Assembly (NCBI GenBank): GCA_947625865.1
Contig: CANQQD010000005.1
Location: forward strand, 1 to 64,000
DNA length: 64,000 nucleotides
Direction: 5' to 3'
Source of the DNA: an uncultured Clostridia bacterium
Lineage (GTDB): Bacteria > Bacillota > Clostridia > Christensenellales > Borkfalkiaceae
The position numbers were made by a program, and so were the translations under genes. Under the pieces are notes generated by a model. That model saw nothing but the letters and a program-made list of their open reading frames with translations. It did no database searches and was not told the DNA's origin. Positions 37,480 through 47,529 of this stretch are shown here, piece by piece (the stretch's first letter is position 1; each line of letters begins with the position of its first letter).

Positions 37480-38211
37480 TCACTTATAACTATGCTCTTT
37501 TAAAGCATACATTGCTATACCTGCCGAAACTGCGGCGTTTAAGCTCTCGCAAGTTTGTCTCATAGGTATTTTAACTTTGTAATCTGCTGAGTTTTTAATA
37601 ATTCGGTCAACGCCGGAGCCCTCGTTGCCTACGCAAAGGCAAAACCTTTCGGGCGGCTTGAAATCAAAGATATTTTCTCCCGACATGTCGGCGCAGATCA
37701 TAGGGATCCCGCTTAAAACATTTAAGATCTCGTCCCTCTCGCCCTGATATATTTTTACGAAAAATACGCCGCTCATGCTGGCGCGCACAGCTTTGGGAGA
37801 ATACGGATCGGTACAGTTAATAAGGTAAATTTCGCTGTAGCCTGCCGCATTGGCCGTACGTATGATCGTTCCGAGATTTCCCGGATCCTGAAGCCTGTCC
37901 AAAAGGATACAGTTCTCTTCGGGAGCTTTTAAAGAATTTTGCGGCATTTTAACTACCGCCGCTACGCCCTGTGGAGCCTTTTCCGAAGAAATTGCCCCAT
38001 ACACGCCTTCGCTTACGATAATGGGATCTTCAAAGCCGCCTGCGAATTTTTCCGTACAGATGATTTCTTTTATTTCACAGCCGGCAGCAATGCACTCGTT
38101 TACAGGCTTCGAGCCCTCTACAAGATACAGCCCTGCTTCACGCCTGTACTTTTTATCGTTCAGCTTAACAATATCCTTAATTTTTGGGTTTGACCTTGAC
38201 GTTATTATCAT
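37480..38211 (-). CDS. TrmH/SpoU family RNA methyltransferase
   Basis: LDRLQDPGNLGTIIRTANAAGYSEIYLINCTDPYSPKAVRASMSGVFFVKI, CVGNEGSGVDRI, IPMRQTCESLNAAVSAGIAMY. Confidence 0.92.
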   Translation of the reverse strand: MIITSRSNPKIKDIVKLNDKKYRREAGLYLVEGSKPVNECIAAGCEIKEIICTEKFAGGFEDPIIVSEGVYGAISSEKAPQGVAAVVKMPQNSLKAPEENCILLDRLQDPGNLGTIIRTANAAGYSEIYLINCTDPYSPKAVRASMSGVFFVKIYQGERDEILNVLSGIPMICADMSGENIFDFKPPERFCLCVGNEGSGVDRIIKNSADYKVKIPMRQTCESLNAAVSAGIAMYALKEHSYK

Positions 38212-38221
38212 AACAAAAAAT

Positions 38222-38246
38222 TAAGCCTTTCGGTACAAAAGGCTTA
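38222..38246 (-). terminator. terminator downstream of rplT
   Basis: Minus strand TAAGCCTTTTGTACCGAAAGGCTTA followed by ATTTTTTGTT. Confidence 0.75.
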
Positions 38247-38254
38247 AATTATAT

Positions 38255-38605
38255 TTAAAGCGCCTGCTTGGCTTTATCTGCAAGAGCCGCAAAAGCCTGC
38301 GCGTCGTTCACCGCAAGGTCTGCAAGAACCTTTCTGTTGAGGTTGATGCCTGCGGTTTTAAGACCGTGCATAAACTTTGAGTAGGAAAGTCCGTTGATCC
38401 TTGCCGCTGCGTTTATGCGGGCGATCCAAAGACTGCGCATATCGCGCTTTCTCAATCTTCTGCCGATAAAAGCATAATTCAAGGACTTCATAACTGCCTG
38501 ACGGGCAATTCTATAGTTCTTAGACTTGTAACCGCGGTAGCCTTTTGCAAGACGTAATATCTTTCTGCGCTTTTTCAAAGCGTTTACTGTTCTCTTAATA
38601 CGCAT
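38255..38605 (-). CDS. rplT: 50S ribosomal protein L20
   Basis: [57 protein letters not shown]. Confidence 0.98.
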   Translation of the reverse strand: MRIKRTVNALKKRRKILRLAKGYRGYKSKNYRIARQAVMKSLNYAFIGRRLRKRDMRSLWIARINAAARINGLSYSKFMHGLKTAGINLNRKVLADLAVNDAQAFAALADKAKQAL

Positions 38606-38620
38606 CCTTAAAGTCCTCCG

Positions 38621-38821
38621 TTAATCTTTATAAGGAATCATCGCTTTTACGTTGGATTCCGTAGCACTGGAAACAAGCGTGTTTTTACGCAGGTTTCTCT
38701 TTCTTTTTCTGTTCTTGGTTTCTGCCTTATGGTTTTTGCCTCCGTGAGGTCTTTTAACCTTACCGGTGGCAGTCAGCCAGAAACGCTTTTTGCTGCCGCT
38801 GTGTGACTTCTGCTTAGGCAT
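38621..38821 (-). CDS. rpmI: 50S ribosomal protein L35
   Basis: MPKQKSHSGSKKRFWLTATGKVKRPHGGKNHKAETKNRKRKRNLRK. Confidence 0.97.
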   Translation of the reverse strand: MPKQKSHSGSKKRFWLTATGKVKRPHGGKNHKAETKNRKRKRNLRKNTLVSSATESNVKAMIPYKD

Positions 38822-38852
38822 TTATTTATCCTCCATATGAATATTTTATAAA

Positions 38853-39371
38853 TTAATTTTTTGCGGGAGAAAGCATCATGGTTATGTTTCTGCCCTCCGT
38901 TACGGGCTTTTTATCCTGCACCGCTTTCCCGCCGAGTCCCTCAAAGAAATCCTGCATAACCTTAACGCCCTGATAAGCTCTGGCATTTTCACGTCCCTTC
39001 ATTCTTATCGAAACCTTAACCTTGTTGCCGGCTTCCAAAAATTTGAGGCACTGCTTGGTCTTAACCGCTATATCGCCGACATCGATAGTCATGGAAAGTC
39101 TTATTTCCTTAATTTCAACTATCGTCTGGTTTTTGCGGTTCTCCTTATCGCGCTTTGCCTGCTCGTATTTAAATTTGGAATAATCCATTATTTTGCACAC
39201 GGGCGGGTTTGCAGTGGGCGAGATCTTTACCAGATCAAGCTCGGCCTCGTCTGCGAGCTTCTGCGCCTGCATACTGCTCATTACGCCTATCATTTGACCG
39301 TCGCTGCCGATAACTCGCACTTCTTTATCGCGTATTGCCTCATTTACGGAATACAAATCTTTTATAATCAT
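38853..39371 (-). CDS. infC: translation initiation factor IF-3
   Basis: VRVIGSDGQMIGVMSSMQAQKLADEAELDLVKISPTANPPVCKIMDYSKFKYEQAKR. Confidence 0.98.
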   Translation of the reverse strand: MIIKDLYSVNEAIRDKEVRVIGSDGQMIGVMSSMQAQKLADEAELDLVKISPTANPPVCKIMDYSKFKYEQAKRDKENRKNQTIVEIKEIRLSMTIDVGDIAVKTKQCLKFLEAGNKVKVSIRMKGRENARAYQGVKVMQDFFEGLGGKAVQDKKPVTEGRNITMMLSPAKN

Positions 39372-39379
39372 TTACCTCT

Positions 39380-39506
39380 TTAAAAATTTTATAAATAAAA
39401 TCGGGCCGCAAAAACAACCCGATCACGCCACGGCATTATACTGCCTTAAATACGTTATCAGCCGGACAAAATTTCCGTACGGCGAAAGGGGTTGCCTTTA
39501 CTTTAC
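39380..39506 (-). ncRNA. infC-rpmI-rplT leader with terminator-like attenuator (L20-leader-like)
   Basis: About 135-nt leader between a promoter and infC; hairpin ATCGGGTTG-TTTTTG-CGGCCCGAT + TTTATTT (39400-39423) ends 28 nt before the ATG. Confidence 0.6.
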
Positions 39507-39512
39507 GCATAT

Positions 39513-39542
39513 ATTTTATGATATCTCACATTTAAATGTCAA
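39513..39542 (-). promoter_or_regulatory. infC operon promoter
   Basis: Minus strand TTGACA-18 nt-TAAAAT. Confidence 0.7.
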
Positions 39543-39552
39543 GTGTTTTTTA

Positions 39553-41508
39553 TCAGAAAATAACCTTATTTGCTATTTCAAGCATGATTTTCGACAAAAA
39601 TTCGTCAAATTTAACCGTCGCCTTGTCCTCGACGCCGCGCTTGTTGACATTTACCGTTCCGTCCTCGGCTTCCTTGTCCCCGACTACGAGAACATAGGGA
39701 ACCTTATCCATTTTGGCTTCTCTTATTTTATAGCCTATCTTTTCGTTACGTCTGTCCACCTCTACCCTGACGCCCACGTTTTGAAGCTTGCAGGCAATAT
39801 CTTCGGCATAGCCGAGAGTTCTGTCAGTAATAGGAAGAACCTTTACCTGTGTGGGGCACATCCAAAGCGGGAATGCTCCGGCATATTTTTCAATAAGAAA
39901 CGCAAGCGTCCTTTCGTAACAACCGATCGAACTGCGGTGTATAACATAAGGAGTTTGCTTGGTTCCGTCCACGTCAACATACTGCATTTCAAAGCTCTCG
40001 CCTGCCGCGAAGTCGATCTGAATAGTTATAAGTGTATCTTCCTTCCCGTGGACGTTTTTAATCTGTACGTCGAGCTTGGGTCCGTAGAAGGCCGCCTCGT
40101 CGTCCGCCTCGACATAGTCGATTTTGAGGTCGTCGAGTATCTTCTTCATCATTGCTTCTGTATTCGTCCACGCCTCGTCGTTATCGATATATTTTTCAGA
40201 CTTCGACGCGCCGCGCTTTGAGAACCGGTAGGTTACGTCGTCGCGCATCCCGAGCGCGTCCAAAAGATAATAGCTCAAATCGAGGCAGCGCTTAAATTCA
40301 TCCTCTACCTGCTCCTTCGTGCAGATTATGTGTCCGTCGGACAGAGTAAACTGCCTTACGCGAATGAGCCCGTGCATTTCGCCAGAGGCTTCCTTCCTGA
40401 ATTCCGTAGCTGTTTCCGAGTAGCGGCAAGGCAGGTCGCGGTAGCTTTTTAAACCGTTTTTGAATATCTGATATTGGAACGGGCAGGTCATTGGGCGGAG
40501 AGCCATAATTTCTTCGCCGTCCACGCTCTCGCCGTGCTCGTCAACATCACCCAAAAGGAACATTTTGTCGCGGTAATGATACCAGTGCCCCGAAATTTTA
40601 TATAAATCGGATTTTGCCATAAGAGGCGTTTTGGTTATCTGGAAGCCGCGCTTTTCCTCCTCATCCTCAACAAACCGCGAAAGTATCTGTATCATTTTCG
40701 CGCCCTTGGGCATCAGAATGGGCAAGCCTTGACCTATTACGTCGGAGGTCATGAATATCCCGAGGTCGCGCCCTATTTTATTGTGGTCGCGCTTTTTCGC
40801 CTCTTCCATCGCCGTAATATATTCGTCGAGCTGCGATTTCTTTTCAAACGCAGTGCCGTATATCCTTGTAAGCATCTTATTTTTTTCGTTTCCGCGCCAG
40901 TATGCGCCGGTCAACGAAGTAAGCTTGAAAGCTTTGATTTTACCCGTATTGGGAAGGTGAGGTCCCCTGCAAAGGTCCGTAAAGGTGCCCTGCTTATAGA
41001 AGGAAATTACGGCGTCCTCTGGCAAATCGTTTATGAGCTCGACCTTGTATTTTTCGCCGTACTTGTTCATAAGCTCCAATGCCTGCTCGCGGGGAAGCTC
41101 AAAGCGTTCAATAGGAGTTTTTGCCCGTATTATCTTATCCATTTCAGCTTCGATTTTTGTAAAATCATCCTGCGATATGGGGGTTTTAAAGTCGATATCG
41201 TAATAAAATCCGTTTTCGATCACCGGACCTATCGCAAGATTACACGTCGGATAAATGTTCTTCACCGCTTGTGCGAGCACATGTGCGCAGGTATGCCGGT
41301 ATATATCGAGCCCCTCCTTATCCTTCAGAGTGACCAGCTCGAGTGAGTCGCCGTCCTTAAGCACGGTCGAGAGATCGCAAAGCTTTCCGTTGACCCTGGC
41401 GGCCACTGCGTTGCGGGCTATTCCCTCGCTTATTTTTGCCGCAACCGCCGAGCAGTCTGCACCGTCGTCGGCAGTGATTTTATTGCCGTTTTTAAGTAAA
41501 ATTTCCAT
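39553..41508 (-). CDS. thrS: threonyl-tRNA synthetase
   Basis: HTCAHVLAQAVKNIYP, LMAKSDLYKISGHWYHYRDKMF, LRPMTCPFQYQIF, FRKEASGEMHGLIRVRQFTLSDGHI, VIHRSSIGCYERTLAFLIEKYAGAFPLWMCP; RBS GGAGG. Confidence 0.97.
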   Translation of the reverse strand: MEILLKNGNKITADDGADCSAVAAKISEGIARNAVAARVNGKLCDLSTVLKDGDSLELVTLKDKEGLDIYRHTCAHVLAQAVKNIYPTCNLAIGPVIENGFYYDIDFKTPISQDDFTKIEAEMDKIIRAKTPIERFELPREQALELMNKYGEKYKVELINDLPEDAVISFYKQGTFTDLCRGPHLPNTGKIKAFKLTSLTGAYWRGNEKNKMLTRIYGTAFEKKSQLDEYITAMEEAKKRDHNKIGRDLGIFMTSDVIGQGLPILMPKGAKMIQILSRFVEDEEEKRGFQITKTPLMAKSDLYKISGHWYHYRDKMFLLGDVDEHGESVDGEEIMALRPMTCPFQYQIFKNGLKSYRDLPCRYSETATEFRKEASGEMHGLIRVRQFTLSDGHIICTKEQVEDEFKRCLDLSYYLLDALGMRDDVTYRFSKRGASKSEKYIDNDEAWTNTEAMMKKILDDLKIDYVEADDEAAFYGPKLDVQIKNVHGKEDTLITIQIDFAAGESFEMQYVDVDGTKQTPYVIHRSSIGCYERTLAFLIEKYAGAFPLWMCPTQVKVLPITDRTLGYAEDIACKLQNVGVRVEVDRRNEKIGYKIREAKMDKVPYVLVVGDKEAEDGTVNVNKRGVEDKATVKFDEFLSKIMLEIANKVIF

Positions 41509-41520
41509 AACTTCCTCCAT

Positions 41521-41725
41521 AAAAAAATCCTTAAACGAAAAAAATAATCGTTTAAGGACGCAAAAGCTTAATTTGCGCGGTTCCACCTTAATTGCCCTTA
41601 TAAAGGACCGCTTTGACTGCCTGATTTAAATAAAGTGGTTTCCCGTTCTCCTTAAAATTATGCGCTCACAGCATACGCGCACTCTCTGAAAATCCCTCGG
41701 CGGTACTTGTCTTTTATCAAGCGTA
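41521..41725 (-). promoter_or_regulatory. T-box riboswitch (tRNA-Thr sensing) in thrS leader
   Basis: T-box sequence AAGGTGGAACCGCGC at 41575-41589; terminator CCTTAAACGA-TTATTTTTT-TCGTTTAAGG-ATTTTTTT; stem I region with AAGTA / CAGAGAG / GCTGTGAG elements; candidate ACC specifier before ACTT. Confidence 0.9.
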
Positions 41726-41728
41726 TTT

Positions 41729-41757
41729 ATATTAATACAATAAATTTTAATTGTCAA
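41729..41757 (-). promoter_or_regulatory. thrS promoter
   Basis: Minus strand TTGACA-17 nt-TAATAT just upstream of the T-box. Confidence 0.8.
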
Positions 41758-41788
41758 CAATATTAAATCGCATTTTACTCAAAAATAT

Positions 41789-41817
41789 TTGCCAATTTCT
41801 TTGTAAAATCGTATAAT
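41789..41817 (+). promoter_or_regulatory. leuS promoter
   Basis: TTGCCA-17 nt-TATAAT. Confidence 0.75.
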
Positions 41818-41848
41818 TAACGGGAAATCAATTATTAAGGATATCATT

Positions 41849-44257
41849 ATGGCTTACACAGATTTCAATGCCGTTGAAAAAAAATGGATCGATTATTGGG
41901 ATAAAAACAAGACCTTCCACACAGATTTGTATGATTTTTCCAAGCCCAAGTATTATGTTTTGGACATGTTCCCATACCCTTCGGGAGCAGGCTTGCATGT
42001 CGGGCATCCCGAGGGATACACAGCAACCGACATTCTTGCGAGAATGAAGCGTATGCAGGGCTATAATGTGCTCCACCCTATCGGCTTTGACAGCTTTGGT
42101 CTGCCCGCCGAACAATTTGCCATCAGGACCGGACATAATCCCGACGGCTTTACGCAGGAAAATATTAAAACGTTTACCTCGCAGCTCAAAATGCTCGGGC
42201 TCTCCTATGACTGGGATCAGACAGTTTCCACCTGCGATCCTTCCTATTATAAATGGACGCAGTGGATATTCAAGCAGCTCTGCGAGGCGGGGCTTGCGCG
42301 ATATGTCGAAACTCCGGTAAACTGGTGCGAGGAGCTTGGAACGGTGCTTGCAAACGACGAAATTATAGACGGAAAAAGCGAGCGCGGCGGATATCCTGTT
42401 GTCCGTAAAAACATGAAGCAATGGGTGATCGACATAAACAAGTATGCCGAAAGACTTTTGGAGGGGCTCGACGAACTCGATTGGCCCGAATCATCCAAAA
42501 TTTCCCAGAGAAACTGGATAGGCAAATCCGTTGGCGCAAATATTGATTTCGAGGTCGCGGGGACAGGCAAAAAATTTACAGTATTCACCACGCGGTGCGA
42601 CACACTCTTCGGCGCCACATATTGCGTTCTGGCGCCCGAGCATAAACTCGTTGACGAGATTATGACGCCGGAAAAGCGGGCAGAAGTCGACGCATATAAA
42701 AAGCTGTGTGCAAGTAAGTCCGATTTGGAACGCACGGAACTCAACAAGGAAAAAACGGGCGTATTTATAGGCGCCTATGCGGTAAATCCCGTAAACGGCA
42801 ATAAGTTGCCGGTCTATATCTCGGATTATGTTTTAACCTCGTATGGCACAGGGGCGATTATGGCTGTGCCCGCCCACGACACGCGCGACTATGAATTTGC
42901 CAAAAAATTCAACATTCCCATAATTCAAGTCCTCGAGGGCGGCGACATTACCAAGGAAGCCTACACTCAGGACGGCTTGCATATCAATTCGGAGTTTTTA
43001 AACGGGCTCGACAAGCAGCAGGCTATCGAAAAAATGGCATTATGGCTCGAGGAGCACCATTGCGGTAAAAAGACTGTTACCTATAAACTGCGGGAGTGGA
43101 TATTTGCCCGCCAGAGATACTGGGGCGAGCCTCTCCCCGTAATACACCTTGAAGACGGCGAAGTTGTGCTTTTGGACGACAGCGAACTCCCGCTTGTTCT
43201 CCCGCCCATGACCGACTACAAAGCGCACGGCGGAAACGCCCCGCTTGAAAATGCTGCCGAATGGGTAAATGTTACCGTAAACGGCAAAAAAGGTAAGCGG
43301 GAAACCACCACAATGCCGGGTTCCGCAGGCTCGAGCTGGTATTTCTTACGCTACTGCGATCCTCACAACGACAAGGAATTTGCAAATTACGAGCTTTTGA
43401 AGCACTGGATGCCCGTTGATTTTTACCTCGGCGGCAAAGAACACCTTGTAGGGCACCTGCTTTACTCGCGCTTCTGGAATAACTTCCTTTACGACAAAGG
43501 ACTTGTTCCCTATAAAGAGCCTTTCAAAAAACTTTTCCATCAGGGCATGATTTTAGGCGAGGACGGCAACAAAATGTCCAAGAGCCTCGGAAACGTTATA
43601 AATCCCAACGATATCGTGCGCGACTACGGCGCCGACGTCATGAGAATGTACGAAATGTTTATGGGCCCGGTTGCCGATACAAAGCCGTGGAACACCTCAA
43701 ATATCGAAGGCGTTAAAAAGTTTATCGACAGAGTTTACAGAATTTACTGCGAAACCGACTCCATCTCCTCCGCCCCTAATGCAAATCTCGAAAAAATTTA
43801 TAATCAAACGGTTAAAAAGGTCACTGAAGATTACGAGGCGATGAAGGTCAACACGGCGATCTCGCAAATGATGATTTTTGTAAATGCCATATATAAGGAG
43901 CTTTCAGAGGGCAAAAAGCTGCCAAAGGAATACGCCGAGGGGCTTATAAAACTGCTAAACCCCGTCATTCCTTTCGTCACCGAGGAAATCTGGAATACTG
44001 TTTTGGGACATAACGGCACTATCGCCTATGAAAAATGGCCCGTGTACGATCCTTCGAAGTGCGGCGACGACGATTTTGAATACGCCGTGCAGATAAACAG
44101 CAGGATCAAAACAAAAATCACAGTTCCCGCCGATATGCCAGCGGATGATATTCGGAAGATCGTGCTTGCAAACGAGGATATCAAGCCCTATATCGAAGGC
44201 AAAACAATTAAAAAATTCATTCTCGTGCCCAAAAGACTGATAAATATTATTGTTTAG
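41849..44257 (+). CDS. leuS: leucyl-tRNA synthetase
   Basis: [62 protein letters not shown]. Confidence 0.98.
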   Translation: MAYTDFNAVEKKWIDYWDKNKTFHTDLYDFSKPKYYVLDMFPYPSGAGLHVGHPEGYTATDILARMKRMQGYNVLHPIGFDSFGLPAEQFAIRTGHNPDGFTQENIKTFTSQLKMLGLSYDWDQTVSTCDPSYYKWTQWIFKQLCEAGLARYVETPVNWCEELGTVLANDEIIDGKSERGGYPVVRKNMKQWVIDINKYAERLLEGLDELDWPESSKISQRNWIGKSVGANIDFEVAGTGKKFTVFTTRCDTLFGATYCVLAPEHKLVDEIMTPEKRAEVDAYKKLCASKSDLERTELNKEKTGVFIGAYAVNPVNGNKLPVYISDYVLTSYGTGAIMAVPAHDTRDYEFAKKFNIPIIQVLEGGDITKEAYTQDGLHINSEFLNGLDKQQAIEKMALWLEEHHCGKKTVTYKLREWIFARQRYWGEPLPVIHLEDGEVVLLDDSELPLVLPPMTDYKAHGGNAPLENAAEWVNVTVNGKKGKRETTTMPGSAGSSWYFLRYCDPHNDKEFANYELLKHWMPVDFYLGGKEHLVGHLLYSRFWNNFLYDKGLVPYKEPFKKLFHQGMILGEDGNKMSKSLGNVINPNDIVRDYGADVMRMYEMFMGPVADTKPWNTSNIEGVKKFIDRVYRIYCETDSISSAPNANLEKIYNQTVKKVTEDYEAMKVNTAISQMMIFVNAIYKELSEGKKLPKEYAEGLIKLLNPVIPFVTEEIWNTVLGHNGTIAYEKWPVYDPSKCGDDDFEYAVQINSRIKTKITVPADMPADDIRKIVLANEDIKPYIEGKTIKKFILVPKRLINIIV

Positions 44258-44299
44258 TCTTATACGGTTTTATAATTACACGAATGCTTGAATAAAAAA

Positions 44300-44350
44300 T
44301 AAAATAGCCGTTTCGATACTTAAGTAAATTATCGAAGCGACTATTTTTAT
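44300..44350. terminator. leuS terminator / convergent hairpin
   Basis: AAATAGCCGTTTCGATA ... TATCGAAGCGACTATTTTTAT imperfect stem. Confidence 0.7.
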
Positions 44351-44370
44351 ATTATATAATATTGAATAAT

Positions 44371-44390
44371 GGCGACGAAAAATCGTCGCC
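44371..44390 (-). terminator. acpP terminator-like hairpin
   Basis: GGCGACGA-TTTT-TCGTCGCC perfect stem on the minus strand. Confidence 0.6.
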
Positions 44391-44408
44391 ATTTGCACTT
44401 TTACAAGC

Positions 44409-44630
44409 TTATAAGGATTCCAGAAGGCTTACAACGTCGCCGACTGTCTTTAAGTCGGTCACTTTATCCTCGGGAATGGTTTTGCCCGTGTTGTCCTCAA
44501 GGGTCATTAAAAGTTCGACCACGTCAAGAGAGTCGGCTCCGAGATCCTTGACGATATCGCTTTCCAATGTGATTTTTGACTGGGGTATGCCCAACTGCTC
44601 TGCAAGTATTTTGGCTATTTCTTCAAACAT
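44409..44630 (-). CDS. acpP: acyl carrier protein
   Basis: LESDIVKDLGADSLDVVELLMTLED; phosphopantetheine DSL motif; RBS TGGAGG. Confidence 0.97.
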   Translation of the reverse strand: MFEEIAKILAEQLGIPQSKITLESDIVKDLGADSLDVVELLMTLEDNTGKTIPEDKVTDLKTVGDVVSLLESL

Positions 44631-44659
44631 TTTATTATCCTCCAAATATTTACGGTAAA

Positions 44660-44688
44660 ATTTTACAATAAAGACTGTGTGTTGTCAA
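44660..44688 (-). promoter_or_regulatory. acpP promoter
   Basis: Minus strand TTGACA-17 nt-TAAAAT, next to the tex stop codon. Confidence 0.8.
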
Positions 44689-44689
44689 G

Positions 44690-46855
44690 TCAATTAGCTT
44701 GCTTTTTGACCTGCTTTAAAGACAAACCTATCCTATGCTTTGCTTTATCGAGGCTGATTATGACTGCTTTTACCTGCTGTCCGACCTTTAACACCTCAGA
44801 CGGGTGGCGGATATATCTGTCGGTAATTTCCGAAATATGGACGAGCCCGTCCTCATGAACGCCGATATCGACGAACGCGCCGAAATCTATTACGTTCCTT
44901 ACCGTACCCTCCACTTCCATGCCGACCGCCAGATCTTCTATGCTGAGAATATCCTTCCTAAGCTTCCTGTGGGGCAAGTTGTCGCGGATATCTCTGCCGG
45001 GCTTGATAAGCTCGTTCACTATATCGTTCATCGTTGCAATATCAAGTTCGCAGTACTCCGCCGCCTTATTTTCCCCGAATTCCTTTACCTTTTGAGGCAA
45101 ATCGGAAATTTTGCGGGCCTTTACGTCCTCCGCGGTATAACCGAAGAGCTGTAAAAGCTTTTCAGCCTTTTTATATGATTCGGGATGCACGGCGGTGTTA
45201 TCCATAATATTTTTGCCGTCGGGAATACGCAAAAATCCTGCGCACTGTTCATATGCCTTGGGGCCGAGTTTTGAAACCTTCAGAAGCTCGGCGCGGGCTG
45301 TAAATTTACCGTTTTCTTCGCGGTAGGTGACTATATTTTTTGCAATGCCCGCATTGAGTCCGGCAACATATTTCAAAAGCGAGACGCTTGCCGTGTTCAG
45401 ATCCACGCCAACGCTGTTTACACAGTCCTCTAAAACTCCGCCTAATACGCTATCCAGCCGCTTTGCGTCCATATCGTGCTGGTACTGCCCGACGCCTATG
45501 GATTTAGGGTCGATTTTAATAAGCTCAGCCAAGGGATCCTGCAATCTTCTTGCTATGGACACTGCCGAACGCTGCGTAACATCAAAATCGGGGAACTCCT
45601 CGACCGCGAGCTTGCTTGCCGAATAAACGCTCGCGCCCGCCTCGCTTACTACGGCATAGCTGACATTTTCGTCACCAAGCTCCTTTAACAGATCTGCAAC
45701 AAAAATTTCGGTTTCTTTGCTCGCCGTTCCGTTGCCGATCGAAATTATGTCTACCTTATGCTTTGCGATAAGATCTTTGATTATCCTTTTTGCGCCCTCG
45801 ATATCGTTTTTAGGGGGCACCGGATAAATTACGGACGTATCGAGCACCTTGCCCGTCTCGTCCACTACCGCGACCTTGCAGCCCGTTCTGTAACCGGGGT
45901 CGAGCCCCAACGTCACTTTACCCTTGACGGGCGGCTGTAAAAGCAGAGGGCGAAGGTTAACTTCAAACATTTTTATCGCCTGCTCGCTTGCTCTGTCGGT
46001 GAGTATCGCGCGCACCTCGCGCTCTATAGAAGGCTCGATAAGCCTGTCATAACCGTCGTCGGCGGCCTCCTCTATTATCTTAATGCACGCGGGATCGCCC
46101 TTTAAATTTACATATTTTGCAGTGCAGACGCGTTTGGCGATATCGGGATTGAAATAAATCTTCGCCTTCAGGCACTCCTCGTTCTCGCCGCGGTTGATAG
46201 CAAGTATGCGGTGATTTTTTATTTCGGGAAGCAACTCCGCGTAATCGGAATACATTGCGTAAGTGCCTTTGCCGTCGTCATTTATCATTTTGACCTGCAT
46301 TTCGCCGTGGTTTTCAAAGAGAGAACGAAGCTTTTTACGAAGTTCGGCGTTGTCGGAAATTATTTCGGCAATTATATCCCTTGCGCCGTTAATGGCGTCG
46401 GTAGCGGTTAAAACTCCCTTCTCCTCGTCTATGTATTTTTCGGCTTCCCTGAAGGGATCTTCCTTTTGTTCGAGAATAAACCCGGCAAGAGGCTGCAAAC
46501 CCTTTTCGATTGCAACCGAGGCTCTCGTTTTTTTCTTTTGCTTATATGGACGATATATGTCCTCGACCTCGGTCATTGTCTGCGCGCCGTCAATGGCAGC
46601 CTGAATATCATCGGTCATCTTCCCCTGTTCGGTAATCGAATTGGCGACCTCCTGTTTGCGCTTATTAAGGTTTTTAAGATATTCATACCTGTCGTTAAAC
46701 GCACGGAGCACCTGATCGTCGATCGCACCTGTCATTTCCTTTCTGTAGCGTGCGATAAAGGGAATAGTATTGCCCTCGTCGAGCAACTTAAGAATATTTT
46801 CCGCATGGTCCGGCCTTAAATTAAATTCCTGTGTGAGCTGTTGTTTGATTTCCAT
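44690..46855 (-). CDS. Tex-family RNA-binding transcription accessory protein
   Basis: IPFIARYRKEMTGAIDDQVLR, LGLDPGYRTGCKVAVVDETGKVLDT, VGQYQHDMDAKRLDSVLGGVLEDCVNSVGVDLNTAS, C-term S1 GTVRNVIDFGAFVDIGVHEDGLVHIS. Confidence 0.96.
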   Translation of the reverse strand: MEIKQQLTQEFNLRPDHAENILKLLDEGNTIPFIARYRKEMTGAIDDQVLRAFNDRYEYLKNLNKRKQEVANSITEQGKMTDDIQAAIDGAQTMTEVEDIYRPYKQKKKTRASVAIEKGLQPLAGFILEQKEDPFREAEKYIDEEKGVLTATDAINGARDIIAEIISDNAELRKKLRSLFENHGEMQVKMINDDGKGTYAMYSDYAELLPEIKNHRILAINRGENEECLKAKIYFNPDIAKRVCTAKYVNLKGDPACIKIIEEAADDGYDRLIEPSIEREVRAILTDRASEQAIKMFEVNLRPLLLQPPVKGKVTLGLDPGYRTGCKVAVVDETGKVLDTSVIYPVPPKNDIEGAKRIIKDLIAKHKVDIISIGNGTASKETEIFVADLLKELGDENVSYAVVSEAGASVYSASKLAVEEFPDFDVTQRSAVSIARRLQDPLAELIKIDPKSIGVGQYQHDMDAKRLDSVLGGVLEDCVNSVGVDLNTASVSLLKYVAGLNAGIAKNIVTYREENGKFTARAELLKVSKLGPKAYEQCAGFLRIPDGKNIMDNTAVHPESYKKAEKLLQLFGYTAEDVKARKISDLPQKVKEFGENKAAEYCELDIATMNDIVNELIKPGRDIRDNLPHRKLRKDILSIEDLAVGMEVEGTVRNVIDFGAFVDIGVHEDGLVHISEITDRYIRHPSEVLKVGQQVKAVIISLDKAKHRIGLSLKQVKKQAN

Positions 46856-46857
46856 TG

Positions 46858-47529
46858 TTATCTTTTCATACCTTTTAAATAATTTTTACGGTCGTTTGAA
46901 AGTCTGAAGCTTTCGCACGCCTTTTGAATTGCCTTGTTGTGCGTTTTTTTGTCAAGAGAGTTATCGGACAAAAAACCGACCGCCCTTTCATAATGTTTGA
47001 CCAGCGTTTCGGCAATAAGCCATGCCGCCGCCATATGGACGTAGTATTTCGACGTGTCGCACCGCTCGACAATTGCAAATATCGTTTCAAGATACTGCCC
47101 GTCCACGTAAAAATGAAGTAAAGTCGTAAGAGCAAAGCGTTGCCCGAACTCTCCGGGTGCCGCCGCATATTTCCTTATATACGGCATAAACTTATCGCGG
47201 TTATACCTTATACAGCCTGGCGCAAAGCAGTCGCATGTAGCCCAATTATCTATCAGCTTTACGCAACCTTCGAGCCGTGCAATAAAAGCGTCGTACTCGA
47301 GCAAAGCCACTGCGGAAAGCTTTACAAACGTTACCTCGTAGAACTCGTCGGGGTAGGATAGAAGATCGTCTACCGCTGTTACATATTTTTTTGCAAGTCT
47401 TTTGAGAATCGGAACGCGGACGCCGAGAACGTTGATTTTGTCGTTTTTAAGCAGTTTTTTATGAAAATCGCGGTATTCGGGCTCAGCAACGGCTTTAAGC
47501 TCGTTTAAAAACTCTTGATAGGGCTTCAA
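46858..47529 (-). CDS. AlkD-like DNA alkylation repair protein (HEAT-like)
   Basis: NVLGVRVPILKRLAKKY, IDNWATCDCFAPGCI, FALTTLLHFYVD; probable TTG start with GGAGGAG RBS inside the upstream gene. Confidence 0.8.
   Translation of the reverse strand: MKPYQEFLNELKAVAEPEYRDFHKKLLKNDKINVLGVRVPILKRLAKKYVTAVDDLLSYPDEFYEVTFVKLSAVALLEYDAFIARLEGCVKLIDNWATCDCFAPGCIRYNRDKFMPYIRKYAAAPGEFGQRFALTTLLHFYVDGQYLETIFAIVERCDTSKYYVHMAAAWLIAETLVKHYERAVGFLSDNSLDKKTHNKAIQKACESFRLSNDRKNYLKGMKR

Noticed and set aside
40729-41346. 205-aa plus-strand ORF opposite thrS
   Set aside because: Shadow ORF within a clear thrS
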